Position numbers and translations under genes: made by a program. The notes beneath the pieces are model-generated. The model did no database searches. It was given only the letters and a program-made list of their open reading frames with translations, and was not told where the DNA came from. Of a stretch of 64,000 nt of DNA, positions 1 to 8,396 are shown piece by piece; the first letter of the stretch is position 1; each line of letters begins with the position of its first letter. This DNA is from Hyphococcus sp. (GTDB lineage: Bacteria; Pseudomonadota; Alphaproteobacteria; Caulobacterales; Parvularculaceae): NCBI GenBank assembly GCA_021776375.1, contig JAJFGA010000085.1:1-64000 (forward strand), read 5' to 3'.

Positions 1-98
1 CTTTCCGCATAACAATGGTCGCAGCCAGCACTGATTTTTGTGCAACCCGTCACCGGATTCCACGTTGCATCGGTCCACTCGATAGTCGTTTTGCTCAT
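1..98 (-). CDS. DUF5131 (phage Gp37/Gp68-like) protein, N-terminal fragment
   Basis: Only the first 32 codons lie in the window; the gene runs off the left edge. The visible N-terminus has the pattern [14 protein letters not shown] followed by CDHCYAE, the cysteine-bearing opening of the DUF5131 (phage Gp37/Gp68) family, whose members resemble radical-SAM proteins. Two ATGs lie in tandem (99-101 and 96-98). The second is chosen because the AAGGTG Shine-Dalgarno (104-109) sits 5 nt from it. A LexA-type box and a consensus -35 lie directly upstream, suggesting DNA-damage control. The exact function of the family is not known to me. Confidence 0.75.
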   Translation of the reverse strand, partial: MSKTTIEWTDATWNPVTGCTKISAGCDHCYAE

Positions 99-110
99 CA
101 TTTCACCTTA

Positions 111-140
111 GAACAAATCATGAACATTGTTCTTTGTCAA
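111..140 (-). promoter_or_regulatory. Predicted SOS promoter with LexA box
   Basis: On the minus strand there is a perfect TTGACA -35 (135-140), a 17-nt spacer and a weak -10 TTTGTT (112-117). Within it lies GTTC-N7-GTTC (111-125), the direct-repeat operator known for LexA in alphaproteobacteria. The operator overlaps the spacer and -10, so bound LexA would block RNA polymerase. A start near 105 would leave a very short leader before the DUF5131 start codon. Confidence 0.7.
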
Positions 141-373
141 CTCACACCAAGGAAATGAATCACGTTTTGGTTGTGGTGGATAGAGCATTGCCTTCATCAA
201 CTTCGCTGGTCCGGGATATGTTGCAGCGGGTTGGACATTGCCGATAGCGATCCCGTGCTAGCGGCGCGTCACCCCGACCGCGAAGGTGGTCTACTCATAT
301 ACTGCGCGCCTTCGCGCGCGGGTGCCGCGCAGCACACGGGATGACGATGAACGAGTTCTGTTCGTGGCGGCCA

Positions 374-498
374 GAGCCCCCTCCGTCCCTTCGGGACACC
401 TCCCCCGTAAACGGGGGAGGGATTAGGTTGCGCTTGAGGCAGGGCTCCTTCTTCCCCCGTTTACGGGGGAAGTGGCCGCGTGCGGTCGAAGGGGGCTC
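374..498. repeat. Composite palindromic repeat
   Basis: Two perfect 10-bp stems with 2-nt loops (399-420 and 451-472) both present a CCCCCGT/ACGGGGG core. They are enclosed by outer complementary arms starting GAGCCCC (374 onward) and ending GGGGGCTC (491-498), so the whole unit can fold into a cruciform-like structure. It resembles small REP/BIME-type intergenic elements of GC-rich bacteria; family identity is not established. Confidence 0.6.
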
Positions 499-788
499 TT
501 GAGCCCAAAAGAAAATGGCGCAAATCCAAACAACCACAACACGAATCGAATCTCCAAAAATACAACCCTGAGAGGGTAATCGGCCATCAAACCTATATTT
601 GGTGAAAAGTTATCCTCATGGATTCCGACGGTCTTATGCTTCCAACCCGTCGAACTATCGGAGAGGCGTTGCCACAATCGTTCTTCTTAGATCCAGAAAT
701 TGCAGCCAAGGGAGCAGGCAAAATGCAGCGAATAAAAACATCCCGGCGACAGGCGCCAGCGGGTAAAAATGTTGGACCAGATTCCGCT

Positions 789-814
789 GCAAGCCCCGTG
801 GTTACGGGGCTTGC
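789..814. repeat. Perfect 11-bp hairpin
   Basis: GCAAGCCCCGT (789-799) and its exact complement (804-814) flank a 4-nt loop. No T-run follows on either strand, so it is not an obvious intrinsic terminator. Its CCCCGT/ACGGGG core resembles the stems of the composite palindrome at 374-498. Confidence 0.45.
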
Positions 815-894
815 ATATAGCGCGAAGGCGGTCGAGTACATCGTTTGTGCACCGCCCGCGCGGCCCACGATGATCATCAACAAACTCCGGGCGC

Positions 895-941
895 AAAAAA
901 AACGACCCGACCCGGCACGCCATCTTGCCGGATCAGATCGT
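895..941 (-). terminator. Rho-independent terminator of the 999-1400 gene
   Basis: Read on the minus strand, a 16-bp stem (926-941 with 902-917; three G-U pairs) with an 8-nt loop is followed by eight T residues (895-902). It lies about 58 nt beyond the stop codon of the minus-strand gene at 999-1400 and is the clearest terminator in the left part of the window. Confidence 0.85.
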
Positions 942-957
942 TTCCGGGCGAGGCTAT

Positions 958-981
958 GCAACGCGAATAGCAGCGCGTTGC
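958..981. repeat. 8-bp hairpin in 3' leader of the 999-1400 gene
   Basis: GCAACGCG and CGCGTTGC enclose an 8-nt loop. It lies between the stop of the minus-strand gene and its terminator, so the mRNA would end in two consecutive stem-loops. Possibly an RNA-stabilising structure. Confidence 0.4.
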
Positions 982-998
982 ACATCCCGCTTGTCGTT

Positions 999-1400
999 TC
1001 AGCCTTTTTTGATCATCCGCGTGAACTTGCCAGAGACGCCTTCTTTGCGGGAGATCTCCGCCCAACAGGCGCCAAACCGGCTGTTGGCGTTTATGGCGCG
1101 CGCGAGGCTGTCGGCTGCGCTGGTCGCAGCGCCTTCGTCGCCAGCGGAAACCGCGTCGACAAGGGTGCGATAGCGATCGACAAGCACATCAATACGGCGC
1201 TCGCCTTCCTGGCCATAGGCGCCGCATTGAGAAATACGGTTGCCGACGACGCGCCGCCATTTGTCGTCAGCGTCCTGGAAGGCGGCGGTGTTTACGGTAT
1301 CGGCAAGGGCGCCATATTCGAAAGCAGAAGCGGAGGTCGCCGCTAAAGTGGTTGTTGCGGCGAATGCGGCAGCGAATGCGAGGGCGGATTTTATCATCAT
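999..1400 (-). CDS. Small exported protein of unknown function
   Basis: 133 aa. The N-terminus is a typical Sec signal peptide: a lysine after the start, then a long Ala-rich core, ending around the ASA-F junction near residue 27. The mature part is about 106 residues and helical-looking, with two cysteines (in ISQCGAY and GACWAE) that could form a disulfide in the periplasm. I do not recognise a family. Tandem ATGs start the gene, with AAGGA a few bases upstream. It is monocistronic, with its own terminator at 895-941. Confidence 0.75.
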   Translation of the reverse strand: MMIKSALAFAAAFAATTTLAATSASAFEYGALADTVNTAAFQDADDKWRRVVGNRISQCGAYGQEGERRIDVLVDRYRTLVDAVSAGDEGAATSAADSLARAINANSRFGACWAEISRKEGVSGKFTRMIKKG

Positions 1401-1704
1401 GGGGTCCTTTTCTAAGGGTTACATACACGACCCCCGTCCTCGCAATCTTCTATTTGCCAGGCTGTCGGTATACTGAGTGTCTACAGATAAAGCGTATCAC
1501 TCCGCCGGCGTGCTCTCAATCGCGATGCGATGTATCGATTGTGAGATGCGGCAAACCGCAAAGGGCGCGAATTTTGTCGCGAAGGCGCCAACCGTCCATC
1601 GCAACAACAAATCCTGCCGCCAGCCCATGGAGAGCCAGCTGGCGACAGGGCGGTTTTTTCGGAAATCTGAGCGCCGAAAAGATTACGCAGCCGCCTTGCG
1701 CAGT
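1401..1704. other. Intergenic region between two minus-strand genes
   Basis: This should hold the promoter of the 133-aa exported protein and the 3' end of the Hcp-like transcript. A 7-bp hairpin (1656-1662 with 1674-1680) lies shortly after the Hcp-like stop but has no clear T-tract on the minus strand. The short palindrome GCCAGCTGGC lies near 1634. No gene seen. Confidence 0.5.
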
Positions 1705-2283
1705 CTACTCGCCTTTTTCAACCTTGAATTCGGTTTCGACATTGCCCTTTTTCCCGCGCGCCGGCTGGTTGCAATCCGAGCCGGCCTTGCCGGTGGCGAG
1801 GTTTTTCCAGTCCTTGCACTTATAGGTGATGTTGAGCGTGTGGGTCGCGCCGACGCGTCCGGTCGCACGCAGGCGGCGATATTCAACGTCGTGCAATGTC
1901 CAGCTCTTAGCCACGCGTCCGCGCGCCGTTTCGTGATAAGTCATGCGATCCTTGTGGCGCAACCGCTCGGCGACGCGCCCGGTCGTCGAGCGCGCAGATG
2001 TTGCGGCGCGCGCGCTTTGCACCGCTGGCAACAACAGGCCGACCAAAACGGCCTGTTTGTTTTCCTTGATGGTGAGCTGCGCACTCTGGCGTCCCGCCGC
2101 GGCGCCGGAACCCGGCTGATGGCTGCCCCAATCGATGCTGAGGACGTCTATCCAATCTTTATGTTTATCGTCGGCGGCATCGGTCGATTCCCCTTTAATG
2201 TCGCCAAATTTCAGATATCCCGCAGCTTGGGCGCTGCCCGCCGTGAACGTGATCGCGATGATCAATGCAACCGATTTGCGCAT
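1705..2283 (-). CDS. Exported Hcp-like (T6SS tube fold) protein
   Basis: 192 aa. After an N-terminal signal peptide (MRKSVALIIAITFTAGSAQA) comes YLKFGDIKGESTDA, then DKHKDWIDVLSIDWG. This is the opening of Hcp1-family proteins, which form hexameric rings of type VI secretion tubes. Later parts carry NITYKCKDW and a basic C-terminus. The start at 2283 is chosen over an upstream in-frame ATG because GGGAG precedes it and the signal peptide begins there. Classical Hcp is not Sec-exported and no other T6SS gene is nearby, so this is probably a stand-alone Hcp-fold periplasmic or secreted protein. Confidence 0.8.
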   Translation of the reverse strand: MRKSVALIIAITFTAGSAQAAGYLKFGDIKGESTDAADDKHKDWIDVLSIDWGSHQPGSGAAAGRQSAQLTIKENKQAVLVGLLLPAVQSARAATSARSTTGRVAERLRHKDRMTYHETARGRVAKSWTLHDVEYRRLRATGRVGATHTLNITYKCKDWKNLATGKAGSDCNQPARGKKGNVETEFKVEKGE

Positions 2284-2466
2284 AGTGGTCTCCCTTTTTG
2301 CCCGCATAGACGTCAGCACCATAGCGCTTGCCAGCGCGCGCTTGCGAGGATTTTCCGACAGCCAGTGGGAGAACACGGCTTGTTCATTGATTATGTTGAA
2401 GGATTGTGCGGTTGCGTTAGGGGGATTTGCGAAACTGTGAGGCGTGCGGCCACGAGCAAGCAGGGG

Positions 2467-2556
2467 CTATTGGCGGCGGATCGTGAAGAAGCCCACCACG
2501 CCGAGCGCCGAGTTGACGGCGATAAAACTGATCAAAGCGATTTCTATAACGCCCAT
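2467..2556 (-). CDS. 29-aa single-pass membrane peptide
   Basis: ATG at 2554-2556 with an excellent Shine-Dalgarno (AAGGAG, 7-nt spacing) opens a 29-codon frame. It encodes a hydrophobic helix (IEIALISFIAVNSALGVVGFF) followed by a short basic tail (TIRRQ), an architecture common among bacterial small membrane proteins. A GC-rich hairpin (2573-2597) lies just upstream in the leader. It sits between the 131-aa membrane protein and the Hcp-like gene on the same strand. Function unknown; called from the RBS and the composition. Confidence 0.6.
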   Translation of the reverse strand: MGVIEIALISFIAVNSALGVVGFFTIRRQ

Positions 2557-2572
2557 GGTCCGTCTCCTTAGC

Positions 2573-2597
2573 GGCGGCGTGGACAAGCCTCGCCGCC
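2573..2597 (-). promoter_or_regulatory. Leader hairpin before the 29-aa peptide
   Basis: GGCGGCG and CGCCGCC (7 bp, 11-nt loop) lie immediately upstream of the AAGGAG ribosome site of the 29-aa membrane peptide. It could protect the 5' end or modulate translation. It could also be the terminator stem of the preceding 131-aa gene, but no T-run follows. Confidence 0.35.
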
Positions 2598-2713
2598 AAT
2601 CAAGGAGGATTTAGGGCTGAATTACGAAATTCCAATGGTCCGATCGGTCACGCGCGTTCACGAACAGATGAGATAGTCTGGCGGCTTACGTTTCGGCGCT
2701 GGCCAATCCCGGC

Positions 2714-3109
2714 CTATTTCGAGCCCGGGCTCATGGCCTTCAGGGTGACCCGCCCGAAATCGGCGACCATGATGATTAATCCAATGGCCACGCCGCGATG
2801 GATCTGACCGGTAAATCGGTGTTCGTTCCAGGCATAATACGCGACCGCAGCGAGGATAACAATTCGTATCAGGAGTGTTGCTGAAAAGTTGACTGCCTTG
2901 GTGGCGATCCGCCGCTTGTGTGCTTCCGGCGTCTCGTCGAGCATGTTGGTTTTGCGAATGCGCGAAAGGTCCGGCGCAAGTGAAACCGGTCTTGCCGGAG
3001 GCGCCTCCACGGGTTCCGCAGTTTCAACAACGCCGCCGCCACCGCCCGCAACCGCCGCCAATCTATCCAGACTGATCTGCGCCACCGGCTTTTTATCACC
3101 GAATCCCAT
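2714..3109 (-). CDS. Small membrane protein, unknown function
   Basis: 131 aa. The cytoplasmic-looking N-terminal half is low in complexity, with a Gly run near residues 22-26 and Pro/Ala/Val-rich sequence. The C-terminal half has two hydrophobic segments (about 77-95 and 105-120) separated by a short basic loop, suggesting a two-pass inner-membrane protein. GAGG lies 6 nt before the ATG. No recognised family. The kinase gene upstream on the same strand ends 120 bp away, so co-transcription is possible. Confidence 0.6.
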   Translation of the reverse strand: MGFGDKKPVAQISLDRLAAVAGGGGGVVETAEPVEAPPARPVSLAPDLSRIRKTNMLDETPEAHKRRIATKAVNFSATLLIRIVILAAVAYYAWNEHRFTGQIHRGVAIGLIIMVADFGRVTLKAMSPGSK

Positions 3110-3229
3110 CGCACGCCTCGCCCATTTTTGCCCACGTTAAATCAAGACAAGATGTTTTTAGATTGGATGAAGGAGATGGTTCAAATTTTAACGACGCCCT
3201 GGCCGTAACGGCATACACAGGTGTACCGG

Positions 3230-4384
3230 CTATGCGGCGTTTTCTGCACGTTTGGCGGCCGGTGAACACAGCCGATCCGCAGGCAACACGATGACCGCGC
3301 GGGTGCCAAGACCAACCGTGGAAATCACCTTTAGCTGTGCGCCATGCGCGCGCGCGATAGCCCCGGCGAGCGGCAGGCCGAGGCCCAATCCCTGCTCGGA
3401 GCGTTTGAGCGACATATCCGACTGCGCAAAAGGCGCCAAAGCCTGCTTCAAGCGGCCAGGGGCCATTCCCGGCCCCTCATCCTTTACCAGGAGCGCAAGG
3501 TCGCCGCTTTTGGTAAGGGCTGCGCCGATAATAATTTTCGCGCCGCGCGGGGAGAATTTCGCGGCGTTTTCAATCAGCTTGGAAAGCGCCCGCGCCAGTA
3601 GTCGCTGATCACAGTTGATGGCGAGATCAACATCTTGGACCGTCTCAATGACATCCGTTTGCGTGGTCGCGATGACACTGGCAGAGATTGTTCTTGCTGC
3701 GGCAATGACATCTCCAACCGTCGCCTCCGCTTCAGCAATCGCGATCGGCCCAGAGCCAGCGTCGGAAGCTAGCAGCATGTCTGAAATTGTATTGAGGAGG
3801 CGCCTTCCTCCATCAATTATGTAATCTGCATACTCTTTATGGAGAGGGTCATTTTGCTGTGCGAAGCGCTCACCCAGAAGCTGACCAAAGCCGATAATGG
3901 CGTTGAGCGGTGTTCTGAGCTCATGGCTCATAACCGACATCAGCCCATCTTTAAATTTGGCGCCGGCCTCCGCCTGATCGCGCGCCTGACGCAAGGCGCG
4001 CTGATCATTACTTGCCCGCAGCACAAATTTTACCGCCTGATTGAACAGCGTCCAGTTAATCGGCTTTGCCAGGAACGACGTTGCACCAGCGCCAAAAGCA
4101 CGGTCCACCGCGTCCGCATGGTCGCTTGCAGTGATAACAATAACCGGGGTCTGAGCGATGGCCCGGTCGGCGCGAATAGTCTGGGTTAACTCAAATCCGT
4201 CCATGACCGGCATTTCAAGATCGGAAATCACCAGATCGGCCCCGTCGCGTTTAAGGATGGTAAGCGCAGCCGCGCCATTTTCCGCCATACTTACTTGGTA
4301 GTTTGCCGCGTTGAGCTTTTCATACGCAAGTTCGCGCATGATAGGATCGTCATCAACCAGCAAAACCTTCGGCGCTGAGGACAC
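3230..4384 (-). CDS. Response regulator-histidine kinase hybrid (REC-HisKA-HATPase)
   Basis: 384 aa, soluble. An N-terminal receiver domain (about 5-122) has the acidic pocket DDD at 11-13, phospho-acceptor D55 in ISDLEMP and the conserved lysine in AKPIN (K107). A HisKA domain follows with H154 in MSHELRTPLN, then a HATPase domain with NAAKFSP (N box), DEGPGMA (G1) and GLGLGLPLA (G2). No membrane segment or sensor domain is present, so input probably arrives through phosphorylation of the receiver by another kinase. The divergent hybrid kinase at 4567 begins 182 bp away and is a natural partner. Confidence 0.9.
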   Translation of the reverse strand: MSSAPKVLLVDDDPIMRELAYEKLNAANYQVSMAENGAAALTILKRDGADLVISDLEMPVMDGFELTQTIRADRAIAQTPVIVITASDHADAVDRAFGAGATSFLAKPINWTLFNQAVKFVLRASNDQRALRQARDQAEAGAKFKDGLMSVMSHELRTPLNAIIGFGQLLGERFAQQNDPLHKEYADYIIDGGRRLLNTISDMLLASDAGSGPIAIAEAEATVGDVIAAARTISASVIATTQTDVIETVQDVDLAINCDQRLLARALSKLIENAAKFSPRGAKIIIGAALTKSGDLALLVKDEGPGMAPGRLKQALAPFAQSDMSLKRSEQGLGLGLPLAGAIARAHGAQLKVISTVGLGTRAVIVLPADRLCSPAAKRAENAA

Positions 4385-4566
4385 AAGTTAGCCCCTTTTC
4401 ATAGGCAGAGACCACGGCGCCCGGCCTGCGACACCGCTAAATTAAGCAAAAGTTCCTTAAAAAGTGATTGCTGTCGTCAACGGGAAATCAATTAGCAAGC
4501 AATTTAAGCAATACTTTACCGCAGACAAAAATATTCCCGGCCCCACAGTCGGGGCAAGGGGCATAG

Positions 4567-7305
4567 GTGAAAAAGCGTATCAATTCGCTGCGCAGCCGGC
4601 TGACCATGCTGGTTATCGTCGCCATATTTGGAACGGTTGCGATCGTTACCTTGTCATCGGTCATGCGCGAGGTCACGCATTATGGCGGCGGCGAGCATGC
4701 CGAGCTTGATGCGACCGCGAATATTCTTGCTATGACGGTTTCAGGGCCTATGGCGGCTGGTGACCGCCCGGGGACCCTGGGCGCCCTCAATGCGATCATC
4801 GATATTGAGACAGTTAAATGTGTCCGTATAGAAAATATGAGCGGCGATGTTGTTATTGAGCGCCGCACCGAAATACCGCCCGCAAGCGATGGCGCAACGA
4901 AGACGCAGCTTGATAAGTTCATGAGTTTGCTTGCCTCAAAGGCTGTGATCGCAACCGCGCCTGTGATGCATGGCGACGAGAAGATTGGCGTGCTTACCAT
5001 TCATGCTGCAACATCTGGGCTGTATCACAGATTTGGCGCTCTGTTTTACGATGCGCTGGTGGCGGGCATATTTGCTGGCGGCATCGGGTTGTTGATCGCC
5101 CTTAAAATGCAGCGGTCGATTACCGACCCTATTCTCGCGCTCGCAGAGGTGATGGGAGAGGTTCGTAAAACCGGTGACTTTTCGATGCGTGCGCCCCCCA
5201 GCGAAAACAATGATGAACCCGGACAGTTGATTGAAGCATTTAACGATATGCTGGACCAGCTCCAGCAACACGACGCTGAACTTCAGGCCCATCAGCGCAA
5301 CCTGAAGAAAATTGTTCACCGCAGAACCCGCGAGTTACAAACTGCTAAAGAGGTTGCCGAGGCGGCCAGTGTCGCCAAGTCTGAATTTCTGGCGACCATG
5401 AGCCATGAAATCCGCACACCAATGAATGGCATGATGGTGATGGCGGAGCTGTTGAGCAAAACCCAGCTGCCGCCGCGTCAAAAACGCTATGCTGACGTTA
5501 TCTCGAAATCCGGCCAAAGCCTCTTGGCGATCATCAATGACATTCTTGATCTTTCCAAAATCGAGGCCGGAAAACTTGAGCTGGAGGAAATTCCGCTGCG
5601 GCCGGTTGAGATTATTGATGATGTGGTCGCGCTTTTCTGGGAGCGTGCATCGAGCAAGGGCATTGATCTTTCTGCCTATGTTGCGCCCTCGACGCCGGAA
5701 TTAATCAAGGGCGATCCGGTCCGGATCAGCCAAATCCTTTCCAACCTGGTCAATAATGCGCTGAAATTTACCGAAACGGGCCATGTGGTTGTTTCCGCCA
5801 AACGCCTGCCAAGCGACAGCGGCGAATGTGTTATCGAATTTTCAGTCTCCGATAGCGGCGTCGGCATTGCCAAGGATAAGCAAAAGGCGATCTTTGAAGC
5901 CTTCTCGCAGGCCGATCAGACGACGACGCGCAAGTTTGGCGGCACGGGTCTTGGGCTTGCAATCAGCCGCCGGCTGGTCGAAGCGATGAACGGTTCGATT
6001 GGCGTTGCCAGCCGGCAAAATAAGGGTTCGCGTTTCCACTTCCGTTTTCCCGCGGAGATCTTGGCGGCGCCGGTCAGGCCGCGCCGCGCTGAGGACAGTA
6101 AATGCGCGATCATCGCCATAGACGGCACTGCGACCCCGACGGTGTTGTCGCGTTATCTGGATGAGGCGCGCATTTCGGCGCAGGTCATCGACCGCGATAG
6201 CCCGATCAGCGCGCATATTGCCTGTGCGGATGTGATATTTGCAGACCCAGCATTCCTCGATGCATTCCAAAAAGCGATCAAGGGCGATCCTAACCAATGG
6301 GCGCCAGCGCGCATTTGCGTCAGTGAGCTTGGTGACGCCGCGCCGGACCGGTTGCTGGCGAGCGGCGTTGCGGAGGACCTCTTGATCGCGCCTCTGTCGC
6401 GCCGGGAGGTCATGGATCAGATCAATCGCATTTTAGACAACACGTTACGCGGCAAAGCCGCCCTCAGCTATGCGGAAGAAACGTCTGAGATCGCCGCTAT
6501 CTTCAACCGTGAACGCATCCTTGCAGCCGACGACAGCGCGGTGAACCGGGAAGTGGTCAAGGAAGCGCTGACCCGCCTCAACCTGGTCCCGACCCTCGTC
6601 GCTGATGGTCGCGAAGCGGTTACGGCGGCGCAGGAAACGGCTTTTGATATGGTTTTGATGGACTGTTCGATGCCCGAAATGGACGGTTTTGAGGCCACAA
6701 GGGCGATCAGAAAACTTGAGGCGCAAACGGGTCGCACGCCAACGCCAATTATCGCCCTCACCGCTGATGTCGCGGGCGCGGGCGGCGGCTGGCGTGAAGC
6801 CGGCATGACCGACTATCTAACCAAACCCTTCACCATCGAAGCGTTGTCCGATCTCATTCAAAATCATTTTGATCCGCTATCGGATGGTGCAGGGCGGCCA
6901 CGTTCGTCGGACACGGCGGAGACCCGCGATGAACGCCGCGATGGCCCGTTTGATCGCGCTGTGCTGGGCCAGTTGGCGTCCATGCAGTCGCACGGCTCCA
7001 ATTTACCCGAGCGTGCGCTTAAACTGTTTCAGACCCATTCGCGCGAGGCTATGGTGCGTCTCAATAATAGTACGCAAACAGATCGTTCCGGGATTGCAAA
7101 GGCAGCCCATGCGCTTAAATCCATGAGCGTGAATGTCGGCGCCGTCAGGTTGGCGCAGGCTTGCGCAGCTATCGAAGAAAATGCCCTTGCAGGGGCGTCG
7201 CGAAATGAATTAGCAACCCTTGTCAATATTGCCGGCCAACGGTTTCGTGAAGCACAGTCGCACCTGCCTAAGATGATCGATTATTACGCGCAAAACGCGG
7301 CCTGA
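4567..7305 (+). CDS. Membrane hybrid histidine kinase (HAMP-HisKA-HATPase-REC-Hpt)
   Basis: 912 aa from a GTG start preceded by AAGGGG. Two transmembrane helices (about 13-32 and 162-180) bracket a roughly 130-residue periplasmic domain, followed by HAMP and a coiled coil to about residue 265. HisKA contains H280 ([11 protein letters not shown]). HATPase motifs NNALKFT and [12 protein letters not shown] follow. A degenerate receiver-like segment precedes a canonical receiver with D699 ([11 protein letters not shown]), and a C-terminal Hpt domain carries H848 (AAHALKSMS). This is a BarA/ArcB-type phosphorelay. The ligand is unknown. Confidence 0.92.
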   Translation: MKKRINSLRSRLTMLVIVAIFGTVAIVTLSSVMREVTHYGGGEHAELDATANILAMTVSGPMAAGDRPGTLGALNAIIDIETVKCVRIENMSGDVVIERRTEIPPASDGATKTQLDKFMSLLASKAVIATAPVMHGDEKIGVLTIHAATSGLYHRFGALFYDALVAGIFAGGIGLLIALKMQRSITDPILALAEVMGEVRKTGDFSMRAPPSENNDEPGQLIEAFNDMLDQLQQHDAELQAHQRNLKKIVHRRTRELQTAKEVAEAASVAKSEFLATMSHEIRTPMNGMMVMAELLSKTQLPPRQKRYADVISKSGQSLLAIINDILDLSKIEAGKLELEEIPLRPVEIIDDVVALFWERASSKGIDLSAYVAPSTPELIKGDPVRISQILSNLVNNALKFTETGHVVVSAKRLPSDSGECVIEFSVSDSGVGIAKDKQKAIFEAFSQADQTTTRKFGGTGLGLAISRRLVEAMNGSIGVASRQNKGSRFHFRFPAEILAAPVRPRRAEDSKCAIIAIDGTATPTVLSRYLDEARISAQVIDRDSPISAHIACADVIFADPAFLDAFQKAIKGDPNQWAPARICVSELGDAAPDRLLASGVAEDLLIAPLSRREVMDQINRILDNTLRGKAALSYAEETSEIAAIFNRERILAADDSAVNREVVKEALTRLNLVPTLVADGREAVTAAQETAFDMVLMDCSMPEMDGFEATRAIRKLEAQTGRTPTPIIALTADVAGAGGGWREAGMTDYLTKPFTIEALSDLIQNHFDPLSDGAGRPRSSDTAETRDERRDGPFDRAVLGQLASMQSHGSNLPERALKLFQTHSREAMVRLNNSTQTDRSGIAKAAHALKSMSVNVGAVRLAQACAAIEENALAGASRNELATLVNIAGQRFREAQSHLPKMIDYYAQNAA

Positions 7306-7331
7306 CCGACATCTGGCGCCCAGAATTTACA

Positions 7332-7991
7332 TTAGTGAATGCGGATCGACAGGCGCGCGCAGCCAATAATTGGTGTGGTCTCATCAGCGAAGATGGTGTC
7401 GTATCGGTCTTCGCTCGAGGCTGGTTCAAGCCGTGACGGTCCCTCGCGCCAGCGGCGCAAAATAGGATTGCCGGCAACGGATGCAAGGCAAAAGACGCCG
7501 TCATTGGGTCCGTGATCTGTGTAATCGATCACCACTAGCGTGCCGATCGGAAAGACCAGATTAACCGCATCGTCTTCCATAAATATGCCGAACATTTTTG
7601 GCGAGCCGGCGGTGACCGGAATATAATCTTCGGCCATGGTGTGCGGGTCTGCGGTCATATCAATTGCAAACAAGGCCGCCGAGCGAAAACTAATCACTGG
7701 CACATGTTGCACTGGCCGACGCAGATAAGCTGCGGCTGCATGCTTATCGCTTTCTCCGACAGAGCGGTCGCCAGCGGCGAGCCAGTCCAGCGGGGATTCC
7801 AGCGCCGCAGCGAGCTTTGCCAGCATCAGCCGACGCGGGTCATGCAATCCACTCTCCCAGTTGGCGATCGCCGGCTGGCTGACGCCCAGCCGCCGCGCAA
7901 GATCTGACTGACTTAAGCCGCGCGATTTTCTCGCCTGCCGGACCCGCTCGCCAATCGATCGGGCCCGTTCAATCTGTTCTGAGTCACTCAT
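7332..7991 (-). CDS. XRE-family regulator with S24/LexA-like C-terminal domain
   Basis: 219 aa. Residues about 10-66 form a helix-turn-helix of the lambda-repressor type (GLSQSDLARRLGVSQPAIANWE). The C-terminal half resembles the S24 (LexA/CI) fold, with GIFMEDDAVNLVFPIGTLVVID. Where self-cleaving members have a G-D-S-M motif, this protein has M-E-D-D, so the nucleophilic serine seems absent. It is therefore more likely a ligand- or dimerisation-controlled repressor than an autoprotease. A palindrome at 8004-8022, 12 bp upstream of its start codon, is a candidate autoregulatory operator. Confidence 0.85.
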   Translation of the reverse strand: MSDSEQIERARSIGERVRQARKSRGLSQSDLARRLGVSQPAIANWESGLHDPRRLMLAKLAAALESPLDWLAAGDRSVGESDKHAAAAYLRRPVQHVPVISFRSAALFAIDMTADPHTMAEDYIPVTAGSPKMFGIFMEDDAVNLVFPIGTLVVIDYTDHGPNDGVFCLASVAGNPILRRWREGPSRLEPASSEDRYDTIFADETTPIIGCARLSIRIH

Positions 7992-8003
7992 ATGCGTCCT
8001 CGA

Positions 8004-8022
8004 ATATAAGTTTAGCTTATAT
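8004..8022. promoter_or_regulatory. Inverted-repeat operator candidate for the XRE regulator
   Basis: ATATAAG-N5-CTTATAT is a perfect 7-bp inverted repeat 12 bp before the start of the XRE regulator. On the minus strand it contains TATAAG and TTATAT, which can serve as -10 elements, so binding would directly occlude the promoter. The divergent 66-aa gene begins 174 bp away and may be controlled too. Confidence 0.55.
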
Positions 8023-8195
8023 CATTTTTGAGTTTTGCGCGATAAAATTCTCAAATTCGCCCCACCGGGTTAAAGGCTATAGGAATTTCGGTAAACTAAG
8101 CGGTATAAAAAAATTTCGCAACGGTCTTGAAAAAATCAGATTTCCTTATATTCTTCACTCAGTAGCAGTAGTCCAATAAAACATCGGGGTCGTCT

Positions 8196-8396
8196 ATGGC
8201 TGACCAGTGTGATCGTGACGGCGCGAGCCGTCTTGCCACGAGAATCCAGGATTTCTGGCGCAAGCGTGGTTTTGATGTTGCCGTTGAAATGTCGGATGAG
8301 GGGTTCGTCTCCACCATGCGCTCAGCGCGCACGGATGTCCGCAGCGACATGATCAACGGAATGCCAACCCGTAACGCCAGCGCGGAAGCCGGCTAG
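8196..8396 (+). CDS. Conserved small protein, 66 aa
   Basis: Short soluble protein with two parts. A helical N-terminus (ASRLATRIQDFWRKRGFDVAVEM) resembles small alphaproteobacterial proteins containing RI-x3-W-x3-G-F/Y-D-V. The C-terminus VRSDMINGMP is a motif I recall from uncharacterised alphaproteobacterial proteins. No function is known to me. The stop codon overlaps the end of gph, which is read from the other strand, by 4 bp. Its promoter should lie in the AT-rich stretch 8095-8165. Confidence 0.65.
   Translation: MADQCDRDGASRLATRIQDFWRKRGFDVAVEMSDEGFVSTMRSARTDVRSDMINGMPTRNASAEAG

Larger units (their letters stand above)
99..998. other. Gene-free stretch with palindromes
   Basis: I find no convincing gene in these 900 bases. 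Long open frames exist on both strands, but they have no family resemblance, run through a terminator, or lie opposite the real gene at 999-1400. Contents: the LexA promoter (111-140), a 7-bp GC hairpin (302-308 with 326-332), a composite palindrome (374-498), an 11-bp hairpin (789-814), a strong minus-strand terminator (895-941) and an 8-bp hairpin (958-981). Confidence 0.6.

Noticed and set aside
349-363. GAAC-N7-GTTC sequence as a second LexA site
   Set aside because: The half-sites are inverted, whereas the alphaproteobacterial operator is a direct repeat, and no gene start follows.
618-1346. 242-codon open frame on the plus strand
   Set aside because: It lies opposite the exported protein gene (999-1400) and runs through its terminator. 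It has no recognisable family and biased Arg/Ala composition.
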